Shown: in pieces, positions 23,439 through 32,449 of the stretch
Layout of the letters: each line of letters starts with the position of its first letter
How positions within the stretch are numbered: the stretch's first letter is position 1
Source of the DNA: an uncultured Solimonas sp.
GTDB lineage: Bacteria; Pseudomonadota; Gammaproteobacteria; Nevskiales; Nevskiaceae
Length of the DNA stretch: 48,523 bases
Direction of reading: 5' to 3'
Assembly: GCA_946478985.1 (NCBI GenBank)
Contig: CAMLDZ010000012.1
Location: forward strand, 1-48,523
Made by a program: the position numbers and the translations under genes
Notes under the pieces: generated by a model
Database searches by the model: none
Told to the model about the DNA's origin: nothing
What the model saw: the letters and a program-made list of their open reading frames with translations, nothing else

Positions 23439-24206
23439 TCAGCGGCGCTTGCGGCGCGCTGCCGGGGCATCTGTCGCTGCCGGCCTGCTGCTGCCGAGCA
23501 GCGCCTTGAGTTGACGGATCTCTTCGTACAAGGCGGCGGCTCCGCTTTCGATGCGCGCCAGCGCCGGGTCGACACGACGTTCGTCGGTCGGCACCGACAG
23601 GCCGCGGAAGATCAGGCTGGCGATGCCGTCAGCCGACTCGTCCGGCGAGAAGTCGCCGCGACCGCGCAGATAGCCCCAGGTCTGATGCTCCATGCAGCCG
23701 AAGATCATGCTGCGGACCAGTTTGGGCGAGATGTCGTTGCGAAACTGGCCGGCCTGGATGCCGTCGCTGACCAGCTGCGCGACGCGTGCGGTGAAGCGCG
23801 CGTTGAGGTCGTGGATCTTTGATTGCGGATATGCCGGATCGGGGCGCAACTCCAGCAGGATGAACCGCGTCAGCGCCGGATCCGCGCGGACGATCGAGAA
23901 GATGTCGTAGACGATCTCGCGCAGACGGCCGTGGAGGTCGGCGCCGCTGCTGTGCATTTGCGCGCGCCCGAGGATCACCTCGAACCAGTCCTCGGCGACG
24001 CGCGTCACCAGCTCGCGCTTGGTCGGAAAGTAGTGATAGATCGTCGCCTCCGAAACCCCGCAGCGCCGCGCCACCTCGGCGGTCTGGAAGTTCTGGTAAC
24101 CCTTCTCGGCCAGTTCCGCGCGCGCCGCCTCCTTGATCTCGCTGATGCGGCTTTCCGCCGGGCGCCGCGCCGACCGCTGTCGCGCCTTGTTCTGTATCGG
24201 GTTCAT
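23439..24206 (-). CDS. TetR-family repressor (first of two paralogues)
   Basis: 255 aa. HTH region: NFQTAEVARRCGVSEATIYHYFPTKRELV. The C-terminal domain shares RFILLELRPDPAY, a GCMEHQTWGYLRGRGDFSPDE block and IFRGL with the TetR at 31727, so the two are clear paralogues. A basic tail (APAARRKRR) follows. Start: ATG 24206 follows GGAGAGCGAGG; an earlier in-frame ATG (24227) is possible. It lies upstream of the long Rieske operon and divergent from the nitronate-monooxygenase-like gene; the shared spacer holds repeated TGAGT half-sites. Confidence 0.92.
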   Translation of the reverse strand: MNPIQNKARQRSARRPAESRISEIKEAARAELAEKGYQNFQTAEVARRCGVSEATIYHYFPTKRELVTRVAEDWFEVILGRAQMHSSGADLHGRLREIVYDIFSIVRADPALTRFILLELRPDPAYPQSKIHDLNARFTARVAQLVSDGIQAGQFRNDISPKLVRSMIFGCMEHQTWGYLRGRGDFSPDESADGIASLIFRGLSVPTDERRVDPALARIESGAAALYEEIRQLKALLGSSRPAATDAPAARRKRR

Positions 24207-24248
24207 GCGGCCTCGCTCTCCATGCACTCAGCCTATTTCCGGAGGCAA

Positions 24249-24345
24249 ATGAGTAAAAATCAATATAGTCAAACTCAATAGAAATTGTACGGCAATATAA
24301 GCAGGGAAATAGCCAATATTGACGAATTGAGTTCATCTCATTAAG
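24249..24345. promoter_or_regulatory. AT-rich divergent promoter region with TGAGT/ACTCA half-sites
   Basis: Within 100 bases: ATGAGT (24249-24254), ACTCAAT (24273-24279), its exact reverse complement ATTGAGT (24326-24332) and CTCATTAA (24337-24344). It lies between the TetR gene (leftward) and the flavoprotein gene (rightward). Related motifs lie upstream of the paralogous TetR (31570) and both receptor-side promoters. Likely TetR sites; inferred. Confidence 0.5.
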
Positions 24346-24446
24346 ACTATGTGAAAGGCTGGATAAGCCGATATCAAGAGTTACTCAATAGTACCGCCGG
24401 CTCGCTTTCGGGAGCTCCGCGGATTGCGTATAGGGAGAGAGTTTGC

Positions 24447-25475
24447 GTGGCTGCACTGAGCAATCGTTATACCCGGCTGATCGGCATCGAGCATCCGATC
24501 GTCCAGGAGGGCCTGGGGCCGTTCAAGACGCCCAAGCTTGCCGCCGCCGTGTCCAATGCCGGTGGTCTGGGTACGGTCAGCATGCCGGGAATGCCGGTCG
24601 ATCTGGCGGCGGGAGCGCGGACCTTCCGTGCGCATATCGAGGAATGCGCGAGCCTCACCAGCAAACCTTTCGCGGTCAACATCCCGGTCGGCGTCGACGC
24701 CGACGGCACGGTGCTGCCGTTTACCGACACCTATATCCGGCTGGTTCTGGAAATGCGTCGCCAGGATGCGGCGCTGGCGAAGCAGTTGCGCGTGATGACC
24801 ACATCGGCCGGCTTTCCGGGCGACTACGTCGGGCTGATCAAGGATGCCGGCATGATCCATCAGCACAAGGTCGGCGGCACGCGCCAGGCGGTCAAGGCGC
24901 AGCAGGCCGGCGTCGATGTGGTGATTGCGGCCGGCTTCGAGATGGGCGGGCATGCGCCGAGCAAGATGGTGCATACCTTCGTGCTGGTGCCGAGCATCAC
25001 CGAGGCCGTCGACATCCCCGTGTTGTTGACCGGCGGCGCGCGCGACGGCCGCACGCTGGCCGCCGCGCTTGCCCTCGGTGCCGACGGCGTGGCGATGGGC
25101 ACGCGCTTCATCCTCAGCGAGGAGAACAGTGATTGGCACCCTGCCTACATCAACGCCTTGCTGGCCGCTCAGGAAGGAGACGATGTTGCCTTCAACGGTG
25201 TCTACGGCCCGTGCCGCGGGCTGCGCAACGCCGCCTCCGAGCAGTTGCTGCAGGCCGGTGGCGCGACGCATCTCGACGGCGTCGAGGCGCTGCGCTGGAA
25301 GATCGATTCGATGCAGCGCGCGCAGAGCGAAGGTGACGTCAGCGGCAGCCTGGTGCTAACGGGGCAGGTGGCCTCGGCGATCAGTGATTTGATCCGCATC
25401 AGCGAATTCGTGCCGGCAATGGCGGCCGAGGCGGCGCGCGTGCTGGAAACGCTGGCGGCGCGAATCGAGCGCTAG
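24447..25475 (+). CDS. Nitronate monooxygenase-like FMN enzyme (NPD family)
   Basis: 342 aa TIM-barrel flavoprotein: GIEHPIVQEGLGPFKTPKLAAAVSNAGGLG at the start, AAGFEMGGHAPSK holding the catalytic-type His, and the FMN phosphate region TGGARDGRTLAAALALGADGVAMGTRF. The NPD family includes nitronate monooxygenases and, in actinobacterial steroid catabolism, CoA-thioester-reducing relatives, so the reaction cannot be fixed here. GTG 24447 follows GGGAGAG by seven bases; upstream in-frame ATG 24351 would add a non-conserved leader inside the promoter region. Divergent from TetR. Confidence 0.85.
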   Translation: MAALSNRYTRLIGIEHPIVQEGLGPFKTPKLAAAVSNAGGLGTVSMPGMPVDLAAGARTFRAHIEECASLTSKPFAVNIPVGVDADGTVLPFTDTYIRLVLEMRRQDAALAKQLRVMTTSAGFPGDYVGLIKDAGMIHQHKVGGTRQAVKAQQAGVDVVIAAGFEMGGHAPSKMVHTFVLVPSITEAVDIPVLLTGGARDGRTLAAALALGADGVAMGTRFILSEENSDWHPAYINALLAAQEGDDVAFNGVYGPCRGLRNAASEQLLQAGGATHLDGVEALRWKIDSMQRAQSEGDVSGSLVLTGQVASAISDLIRISEFVPAMAAEAARVLETLAARIER

Positions 25476-25688
25476 CGTCGCATCCGTTCTGTTGATGTCG
25501 CTGCGGGCGGCGTTACTTCAATAGCAAGAGGCGGACAGCGAAGTCCGCACAGATGCGCGCAAGGAAGCGCGCTGCGCGACGCCCGGGGATGTCGCGCGGA
25601 TCCGCTGCGATTCGCTGGCCGGCATTCGGCGCCATCGGGCGTCCGGCCCGCCGTGGTTCACTTCATACAAAATTCGGAGAGAAGAGAA

Positions 25689-28007
25689 ATGCTAGAGAAA
25701 GGCTTGATGATCGGCGCGCTGCTGGGTGGCAGTGCTGCCGTGGCAATGCCCGTATCCGTGCTGGCCCAGCTCGATCCGGCGCCTGCGGCGTCGGCGAGCG
25801 AAGATGCGCCGGAGGCCGTGGACGAGGGCGAGGCAGCGCCGGCGGCAGAGGCAATGACCGGGGAAGAGCCCGCTTCCACCGAGGCGGAGGCCGAGACGGA
25901 GGCGCCGGCAGAAATCGGCGGTCTGGAAGAGGTGATCGTCACTGCGCGCAAGCGCAGCAAGGCGGAGCTGTCGCAGGACGTGCCGGTATCGATCGCTGCG
26001 GTCAGCGGCGAGCAGCTGGAAAACCGGCAGATGACGAGCCTGACGCAGCTGGCACAGAACGTACCGAACGTGGCGATGGATGACGGCGGCACGATCAAGG
26101 GCACGGCCAACTTCTCGGTGCGCGGTCTGGGTCTGGCGTCATCGATCCCGACGCTGGAGCCGACCACCGGCACCTTCGTCGACGGCATCTACCTGGCCAG
26201 CAACCAGGGCGTGATCCTCGATCTGTTCGATCTCGACGGCATCGAGATCCTGCGCGGCCCGCAGGGCACGCTGTTCGGCCGCAACGTCACCGGCGGCGCC
26301 GTGCTGATCCGCACGCGCGCACCGAGCAATACCTTCGAAGCGCGGATGAAGGCGGCGGTTGAAAGCGGCCTGGAAACCAAGATCGCCGGCTCGGTATCCG
26401 GCCCGCTCAGTGAGACGATCGCCGCGCGCCTGTCGGTGTTCTACGACAAGGACGACGGCTATTTCACCAACGACTACGACGGCAGCGACTTCGGCAAGTC
26501 CGAGACCAAGCTGGTGCGAACCTCGGCGTCTTGGAAGCCGAACAAGGTGTTCGACACCATCCTGCGGGTCGAAGCCGGCGTGCTCAAGGGCGACGGCGCA
26601 GCCAGCCAGAATCCGGCGTTTCAGGACCGTCACGATTTCCGCATCAACCAGGACTACCGCGGCTTCACCGATCTGAACTGGGAGCAGGTGACTTCGGAGA
26701 GCAACATCAACGTCGCATTCGGTGAAGGTGTCATCACCAACGTCGCCGGCTATCGCAACGTCGACGATCTGTCAGCGGTCGACGCCGACGGTACGCCGAT
26801 CCTGGGCTTCCACGACATCTTCGACGTGCAGGTCGAGCAGGTCAGCAATGAGCTGCGTTACGCCGGCCGCTTCGGCGATCGAGTTGATGTCACCACCGGT
26901 GTGTACCTGTTCCACGCGACGATCAGCCTGCTCGAAACGCGCATGCTGGCGCCGCTCGGTGGTGCGCCGCGCGCCTTCGGCGGCGAGCAGAAGCACGATG
27001 CCTGGGCGGTGTTCTCGCAGGCCGATGTCGAGCTGACCGAGTTGCTGGATCTAACGGTGGGCGGCCGCTACTCGTCGGAGAAGAAGTCCGCCGATATCGC
27101 CCGCTTCACCGCGGCCGCCAGTGCCTGCGATCCCAACACCGGGGCCTGCAACTACAGCGATCGTCTCAGCAATACCTGGCATAGCTTCACGCCCAAGATC
27201 GGCCTGCAATACGAGATTGCGCGCGATGCGCAGGTCTATACCTCGTGGTCGAAGGCGTATCGCGCCGGCGGCTACAACATCCGCGTTGCCGGAGCGGCGC
27301 AGAACCCGGAGTTCGACCAGGAATCGACCAGCGCCTTCGAGATCGGCGGCAAGGCCGACTGGCTTGAGCGCCGCCTGCGCACCAATCTTGCGGTGTTCCA
27401 CAACACGATCAAGGACATGATCCGCGACGTGCAGCTGCCGACCCCGGAAGGCAATATCGTCACCGACACGCGCAACACCGCCGATGCGACGATTTGGGGT
27501 GTGGAGTTCGAAGGTGAGGCGCTGGTCACCGACGCGTTGCGGCTGACCGCGTTCTTCGGCTATCAGAACGGCGAGTACGACACGCTGCGTTCCAGCCTCA
27601 CCGAGGAGAACCCGCCGGTCGTCGATGGCAAGGACTATGGCCTGGAACTGCCGCGCCTGGCGCCGTGGAGCTATGGCGCGGGTGCCGAACATCGCGCCGG
27701 CCTCGGCGAGTACAGCCTGACTTCGCGCGTCAATTTCAGCCATCGTGATCAGGCATTTGCCAACGACAGCAATATCGCCACGCTCAACCAGCTCAACATG
27801 CTCGACGCCAGCTTCACGCTGGGCCTGCATCAGGACAAGCTGAAAATGACGGTATATGGCCGCAACCTGCTCGATCAGGCCTATCAGGGCCAGAGCATCT
27901 TGTTGCCGGCCAATGTGCAGCCGCCGATCACGAGCGGTCGGCGCGGCGCCTTCAACAACCTGCTGGAAGGCCGCGTATTCGGTCTGGAATGGAGCTACGA
28001 GTTCTGA
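25689..28007 (+). CDS. TonB-dependent outer-membrane receptor (IroN/FyuA-like barrel)
   Basis: 772 aa. Signal peptide (MLEKGLMIGALLGGSAAVAMPVSVLAQ), then an unusual 65-residue Ala/Glu/Pro linker, the plug beginning GGLEEVIVTARKRSK, plug motifs FSVRGLG, DGIYLAS, and EILRGPQGTLFGRNVTGGAV, then a 22-strand barrel ending GRVFGLEWSYEF with a terminal Phe. No iron-siderophore signature is evident; next to catabolic oxygenases it more likely imports a hydrophobic carbon source. Start at ATG 25689 (GGAGAGAAGAG upstream). A strong terminator follows. Confidence 0.93.
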   Translation: MLEKGLMIGALLGGSAAVAMPVSVLAQLDPAPAASASEDAPEAVDEGEAAPAAEAMTGEEPASTEAEAETEAPAEIGGLEEVIVTARKRSKAELSQDVPVSIAAVSGEQLENRQMTSLTQLAQNVPNVAMDDGGTIKGTANFSVRGLGLASSIPTLEPTTGTFVDGIYLASNQGVILDLFDLDGIEILRGPQGTLFGRNVTGGAVLIRTRAPSNTFEARMKAAVESGLETKIAGSVSGPLSETIAARLSVFYDKDDGYFTNDYDGSDFGKSETKLVRTSASWKPNKVFDTILRVEAGVLKGDGAASQNPAFQDRHDFRINQDYRGFTDLNWEQVTSESNINVAFGEGVITNVAGYRNVDDLSAVDADGTPILGFHDIFDVQVEQVSNELRYAGRFGDRVDVTTGVYLFHATISLLETRMLAPLGGAPRAFGGEQKHDAWAVFSQADVELTELLDLTVGGRYSSEKKSADIARFTAAASACDPNTGACNYSDRLSNTWHSFTPKIGLQYEIARDAQVYTSWSKAYRAGGYNIRVAGAAQNPEFDQESTSAFEIGGKADWLERRLRTNLAVFHNTIKDMIRDVQLPTPEGNIVTDTRNTADATIWGVEFEGEALVTDALRLTAFFGYQNGEYDTLRSSLTEENPPVVDGKDYGLELPRLAPWSYGAGAEHRAGLGEYSLTSRVNFSHRDQAFANDSNIATLNQLNMLDASFTLGLHQDKLKMTVYGRNLLDQAYQGQSILLPANVQPPITSGRRGAFNNLLEGRVFGLEWSYEF

Positions 28008-28038
28008 AGCGGTACGCGGGATCATGCAGAAACAAGAA

Positions 28039-28064
28039 AGGGGCCGCATCAGCGGCCCCTTTTT
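28039..28064 (+). terminator. Rho-independent terminator of the receptor gene
   Basis: AGGGGCCGC (28039-28047), loop ATCA, GCGGCCCCT (28052-28060), then TTTT. Nine perfect GC-rich pairs. It lies 32 bases after the receptor stop and before the converging membrane-protein gene. Confidence 0.9.
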
Positions 28065-28083
28065 GCTGCGCAAGCTTGCCGTC

Positions 28084-28884
28084 TCAGCGCGCGGTCAGAG
28101 GCTGGCCCTGCGGACTGCGGCGTACGGCTTCGCGGCCGGCCGGCAGCAGCGATGCGGCGCCGTAGATCAGTGCGGCGGCGAAGGCGATGCTGAGCAGGGT
28201 AGCGGCAGTGACGATCGCCGGCGTGGTGTTCTCCAGATGCAGGGCGATGATGACCGGTGCGCCGGCACCGAAGTTGGCTAGGTAGAACGTGCAGGGAAAC
28301 AGCACGAACAGGCCCAGCAGGCCGACCAGCCTGTCGTTGACGCGGTCACGCAGCTGCGCTGCGGCGACGCTGAAGCAGATGACCTGCGCCGATTCGAGAA
28401 TGCCGATGACGATCGGGTAGTTGAACACACGGAATACGTGCGGGCCCCAGTATTCATAAGCGCCGCCGTTGATGCCGATCATCTCGAAGGTGCAGGACAT
28501 CGCCAGTTCCAGGCCGGCGAACTTGTAGAGGCCGGCGCGGGTCAGGCCGTTGCGCTTGATCTGGTCGCAGATCCACATGGCCGCGCTGCCGTACAGGACG
28601 GCGTAGCCGCTATGGGTCCACAGCGGTTGCGGGATCTCGAAGGCCGTGAAATGCGACCAGATGCCTGGAATGTAGAACAGCAGCATCAGGCCCTCGTCGT
28701 ACAAGGGCTCGGCGAAGGCGCCGAACATCGATGCCAGCAGCAGCAGCACGAAAAAGGGCGTTTTCTGTCGAAGGCCCATCCAGATGGCGACGCCGAGGAA
28801 GACGAAAGTCAGGGCCCAGCTGCCATAGGTGAGAATGGCCTGCATGGTGAGGTTGAGGGGGTGGTCGTACGGCGCGGTTGGCAT
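28084..28884 (-). CDS. Seven-helix membrane protein, unknown (possibly AveC spirocyclase-like)
   Basis: 266 aa with about seven hydrophobic segments, starting at ILTYGSWALTFVFLGVAIW. Polar conserved-looking motifs face the membrane: AEPLYDEGLM, FTAFEIPQPLW, GINGGAYEYWG. These acidic/aromatic patches resemble AveC-like membrane cyclases of actinobacteria in layout, but I cannot confirm the family. GGAGAGAG lies just before ATG 28884; the in-frame ATG at 28956 would be in the promoter region. Divergent from the AraC gene at 29072. It could modify or carry a lipid-like substrate. Confidence 0.75.
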   Translation of the reverse strand: MPTAPYDHPLNLTMQAILTYGSWALTFVFLGVAIWMGLRQKTPFFVLLLLASMFGAFAEPLYDEGLMLLFYIPGIWSHFTAFEIPQPLWTHSGYAVLYGSAAMWICDQIKRNGLTRAGLYKFAGLELAMSCTFEMIGINGGAYEYWGPHVFRVFNYPIVIGILESAQVICFSVAAAQLRDRVNDRLVGLLGLFVLFPCTFYLANFGAGAPVIIALHLENTTPAIVTAATLLSIAFAAALIYGAASLLPAGREAVRRSPQGQPLTAR

Positions 28885-29071
28885 CTTCTCTCTCCGTGAA
28901 TAGCGCTCATCCGCAACGCGGATGGCAGTTATTGGCGGGCCATGGGTGCCCGTCAAAGCTAGGCGTTGCTTCAGATCGTGTCTAGTGAATTTGTCTCATT
29001 AAAGCATTGAAAACATGCTCGGCAGGCGGTACAAGGAAGCAGTCCGAGCATTCGCGGAAGGAGGAATGCCC

Positions 29072-29965
29072 ATGCACAAGGTGCCTCAGAGAAGGGCCCT
29101 GGACGCTTTCACCAACGCGGTCCGCAGGCCGCCGGTCCATGTCAACAATGCCGATTCCTGGGGCGGTATCGCTGTCTGCGAATGGGATCTGCCATGGCTC
29201 GACGGATTCGAGCTGGTGGAGAACGACGACTTCATCATTGCCTATCACAGCGCGGGCTCGCGCAGCGTGATGGCGGCCTGCAATGGCCCCTGGATCGACA
29301 AGTTCTCGACGCCCGGCCTGATCAGCGTGATTCCGCCCGGCCGGCGGGTGAACTACCGCATCGACGGCGCGGTTTGCTTTTCGTCGATTCATATTCCGCG
29401 CCGCGCGGTGGGCGGCGTTTCCGGCTCCAGCGCCCTGGCCGATGCCAACTTTCGTTTCGCATTCCAGGACGGCTTCGCCCAGTCCTGCCTGGAGGCGCTG
29501 GTATCCGAGGCGCATCGCCCCGGTGGTCGCGACGTGGCTTACGTCACCGCGGTGACGCGCGCCTTGCTGTTGCATCTGTCGCGGCTGTATCGCCATGGCG
29601 GCGCGTCGGCGATCGAGCTGCAGCCTAGGCCGCGCGCCACGCGCATCTCCGGAATACCGCTCGACCCATTGCTGGCCTTCATCGATACGCATCTTGCCGA
29701 GGCCCTGAGCCTGCGTGCACTGGCCGATCAGGCCGGTGTCAGCCGTGCGCATTTCGCCCGGCATTTCCGCGAGCTGACCGGCGTGCCGCCGCATCGCTAC
29801 GTCACTGCACGACGCGTGGAAAGGGCCAAGGATTTGCTGCGTGACAGTCGCTTGACCATGGCGCAGATCGCGCAGGAAGTGGGCTTCAGCAATCAGTCGC
29901 ATTTCACTCAGGTGTTCAGCGCCGTTGTGGGCTGCACCCCGACGCGGTTCAGGCATAGCAACTGA
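29072..29965 (+). CDS. AraC-family regulator
   Basis: 297 aa. N-terminal sensor of the cupin-like type (VCEWDLPWLDGFELV...GLISVIPPGRRVNYR). C-terminal HTH pair: LSLRALADQAGVSRAHFARHFRELTGVPPHRYV and LTMAQIAQEVGFSNQSHFTQVFSAVVGCTPTRFR, nearly ideal AraC consensus. ATG 29072 is used since AAGGAGG is seven bases upstream; ATG 29066 would be too close. Divergent from the 7-TM protein; the spacer has CTCATTAA at 28995. It may control that gene or the AlkB-like gene. Confidence 0.92.
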   Translation: MHKVPQRRALDAFTNAVRRPPVHVNNADSWGGIAVCEWDLPWLDGFELVENDDFIIAYHSAGSRSVMAACNGPWIDKFSTPGLISVIPPGRRVNYRIDGAVCFSSIHIPRRAVGGVSGSSALADANFRFAFQDGFAQSCLEALVSEAHRPGGRDVAYVTAVTRALLLHLSRLYRHGGASAIELQPRPRATRISGIPLDPLLAFIDTHLAEALSLRALADQAGVSRAHFARHFRELTGVPPHRYVTARRVERAKDLLRDSRLTMAQIAQEVGFSNQSHFTQVFSAVVGCTPTRFRHSN

Positions 29966-30129
29966 GGCCTAAAGCCAGCGTTTCATCGCTTACTTAAAGA
30001 AGCAGGCCGAACGCGCACGCGCGAACGGCCGCTCCTCCTCCCGTCGTCCGCTTCAGAACTCGATCACTGGCTCGACGAGAGCGGCCGGTGTCGGAACTGG
30101 GTGCGGCTTCATTAATCGGTTTTACAGCT

Positions 30130-30155
30130 ACCGCTCCCGCGCAAGCGAGAGCGGT
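30130..30155 (-). terminator. Hairpin after the AlkB-like gene
   Basis: ACCGCTCCCGC (30130-30140), loop GCAA, GCGAGAGCGGT (30145-30155), with one mismatch. On the minus strand it comes 11 bases after the AlkB stop and is followed by AGCTGTAAAACC, a weak U-tract. It may serve both converging genes. The 200-base gap from 29966 shows no other feature beyond short GC-rich repeats. Confidence 0.55.
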
Positions 30156-30166
30156 ATGGGTCCTGC

Positions 30167-31288
30167 TCAGCAGCCTACAGTGCTGGGCGTCACCGCTGGC
30201 GTCGGCGCGCTGGCGAACCAGTCTTCCCAGCCAGCGGCGCGATTCTGCTCGCGTGCCAGTTCACGCTCGCCCGGCGTCGCGAACTCCAAGTCCCAACGCT
30301 TCAGCGCCGGCTTGATGATGAAATGCTCCCAGACCGGCGGAATCAGGGCCGCGAAGAAGCAGACGAACACGCTGGGCATCAGAATGCCTTCGCGGTGCGG
30401 CACCAGCTTGTAGTACGGCTGGTAGGAGTTCATGTGGTGATCGGCGTGATTGGTCAGCTCGAAGCCGACCAGACGCGTGACGGCGCCCAGATGGTTCCAG
30501 ACATGGCGACGGCCCACCGGCGCACCCGGAACCCGGGTCTGTCCGTAGTGCTGGAAGTAGCTGAACGATTCGGTCCAGGCCTTGGCGATGAACATCGCGC
30601 TGAGGACGCACAGCACGCCGACCCAGCCAGCCATCGCGAAGATGATGCTCTGAAATACCAGCTGGAGGAGCAAAATCCGCCAGACGCGGTGACGCCAGTT
30701 CCACGGCGACAGGCCGCGGCGGCTGAGCGCCTGACATTCCGCCTTGACGCCCAGCGAGATCGTGCCCCAGACCGCGCGTGGGGTGAAGGCGTAGATCGAC
30801 TGGCCACGCGGGGCGGTGCTCAGATCGTGCGGCGTCGATACGTCGATGTGGTGGTAGACCACATGCTCGATATCGCGCATGCCGTCCAGCACACAGAACT
30901 GCGCGTAGCGGCCGACAGTGCGCGTCAGCGGACCGCGCGCATGGAACAGCTCATGCTGCGCCGCGATGCCCGGCACCAGTGCCAGCCAGCCGCAGCTCAG
31001 GGTGCCGCCGATCAGCTGGCTGACCGTCAGCTCTTCGACATGCATGCGCCAGCCGAAGGCAAGGAACATCGCGATCGGGCCGAGGCCGCCGATCCACACC
31101 GGCACCGCTGCCCAGAACGCCGAATTCATGTTGCGCGTGCGCAGATCGCGCGGCAGCACAAGATCGAGGAACGTCACCAGGAAGAAGGTGCTGAAGCCCA
31201 GCCAGACCCAATCGCCGCCGAGCGCAAAGCCGGCAAAGCCGGCGCCGAGCAGCAGCGCCGCTGCGTAGTATTTGATGTAGTCGCTCAT
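30167..31288 (-). CDS. AlkB-type membrane di-iron monooxygenase/desaturase-like
   Basis: 373 aa with about six membrane helices and the histidine boxes of alkane 1-monooxygenases: HELFH (His112, 116), EHVVYHH (His142, 146, 147), QHYGQ (His247, the AlkB-specific HYG motif) and NHADHHMNSYQPY (His281, 284, 285). Boxes one and two deviate from AlkB consensus (HELGH, EHxxGHH), so it is a divergent member, perhaps for cyclic or branched substrates. It needs a rubredoxin or ferredoxin; none is adjacent. CAGGAGGAAAAC precedes ATG 31288. Divergent from TetR 31727. Confidence 0.88.
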   Translation of the reverse strand: MSDYIKYYAAALLLGAGFAGFALGGDWVWLGFSTFFLVTFLDLVLPRDLRTRNMNSAFWAAVPVWIGGLGPIAMFLAFGWRMHVEELTVSQLIGGTLSCGWLALVPGIAAQHELFHARGPLTRTVGRYAQFCVLDGMRDIEHVVYHHIDVSTPHDLSTAPRGQSIYAFTPRAVWGTISLGVKAECQALSRRGLSPWNWRHRVWRILLLQLVFQSIIFAMAGWVGVLCVLSAMFIAKAWTESFSYFQHYGQTRVPGAPVGRRHVWNHLGAVTRLVGFELTNHADHHMNSYQPYYKLVPHREGILMPSVFVCFFAALIPPVWEHFIIKPALKRWDLEFATPGERELAREQNRAAGWEDWFASAPTPAVTPSTVGC

Positions 31289-31726
31289 GTTTTCCTCCTG
31301 TCCAGCTATGCACTGATGATCATCTTGCTCGCGTCTGCCCAACGTGGAGCCAGGGCTCTCGGTCTGGCATCGCACGATGCGGCACGTCGCTGCCGGGCTC
31401 GCCTCTCAGCCAGATCAGCTGATAATAAAGGCGTAATCAGGCTGCACCAGCGCTCAACGCCGGGCTTGCTTCGTGCCGACCTACCTGCGGACAAGGTGCT
31501 GCGGGCGTTTGATGGCAGCCCCCGTCTCGACAGGCCTGCGATGCGGGCATCTGAATCCTAATAAGGTCAACTCATTTGAGTCAAATGGAAAAAATGAAGC
31601 TCTTCATGTATTTTTAGGTTAAATTTAAAAAAATCAAATAGATAATAAAAAAATTCACTAATGAATTCTATTTACTAGCTATTCACTAGTAGCCTATTCA
31701 CTGGCAGCCCACAACGGAGCGCATAG
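31289..31726. other. AT-rich divergent intergenic region
   Basis: 438 bases between the AlkB-like gene and TetR. The right half (31560-31700) is very AT-rich and has a perfect palindrome (31570-31581) plus three TTCACTA-like repeats (around 31654, 31680 and 31697). No gene is visible. It probably contains both divergent promoters. Confidence 0.5.
31570..31581. promoter_or_regulatory. Palindrome, probable TetR operator
   Basis: ACTCATTTGAGT, a palindrome around a central TT, about 150 bases upstream of the TetR start. It is built from the same ACTCA/TGAGT half-sites seen at 24249-24345 and 33039-33075. Confidence 0.5.
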
Positions 31727-32449
31727 ATGCCCAGGGGTCCGCGTACTTCACGCAAGGTGGTGAACCGTCTTTCCGTCGATGATCGTACGGCGGACATCAT
31801 GGCTGCTGCTCGGGCGCTGATCGCCGAGCGCGGGTATGAGAACACGCTGCTGTCGGAAATCGCCGAGCGAGCCGGCGTCGTCGAGGGGACGATCTACCGC
31901 TATTTCGAAAGCAAGCGGGAGCTGCTGGAGAAGGTGGCGGCGGTCTGGTTCGGTGAGCAGTTGGCCGAGGATTCGCAGGTCGACTCGATCGGCGGGACGC
32001 AGAACAAGCTAAGGCATCTGGCCTGGAAGAACCTGTCGATCATTCGCCGCGAGCCGGTGCTTGCGCGGTTCATGCTGCTGGAGTTGCGTCCCGACCCCAA
32101 CTACCGGCATACGCCGTTCTTCCAGCTGAACCGCAAATTCACATCCGATGTGCTCAGGGTTTGCCAGGCGGCGATCGACTCGGGCGAGTTCCTGCCTGAT
32201 GTGCCGGCCACCACGCTGCGCGACATGTTCTACGGTTGCATGGAGCATCGGACCTGGGCCTTCTTGCGCGGCGAGGGCGATTTCTCGCTGGAGGAGGTCG
32301 CCGACAGCGTGGCGCGTGTGATCCACCGCGGCATGGCGGCGCGCCGCGAGGAAGATCATGACGGTATCCGGCAGGTGCTGGACCGGGTCGAGCGGATTGC
32401 GCTCCGAATCGAAAAGCACGTCGTGGGCGAGGCCGGCTCCTCCGTCTGA
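31727..32449 (+). CDS. TetR-family repressor (second paralogue)
   Basis: 240 aa. HTH: NTLLSEIAERAGVVEGTIYRYFESKRELL. The ligand domain shares with the TetR at 23439 the segments RFMLLELRPDPNY and GCMEHRTWAFLRGEGDFSLEE, so they arose by duplication. No standard ribosome site is strong, but ACAACGGAGCGC lies before ATG 31727. It lies upstream of the second TonB receptor and divergent from the AlkB-like gene; a perfect TGAGT palindrome sits in its promoter. It probably controls itself and these neighbours. Confidence 0.92.
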   Translation: MPRGPRTSRKVVNRLSVDDRTADIMAAARALIAERGYENTLLSEIAERAGVVEGTIYRYFESKRELLEKVAAVWFGEQLAEDSQVDSIGGTQNKLRHLAWKNLSIIRREPVLARFMLLELRPDPNYRHTPFFQLNRKFTSDVLRVCQAAIDSGEFLPDVPATTLRDMFYGCMEHRTWAFLRGEGDFSLEEVADSVARVIHRGMAARREEDHDGIRQVLDRVERIALRIEKHVVGEAGSSV

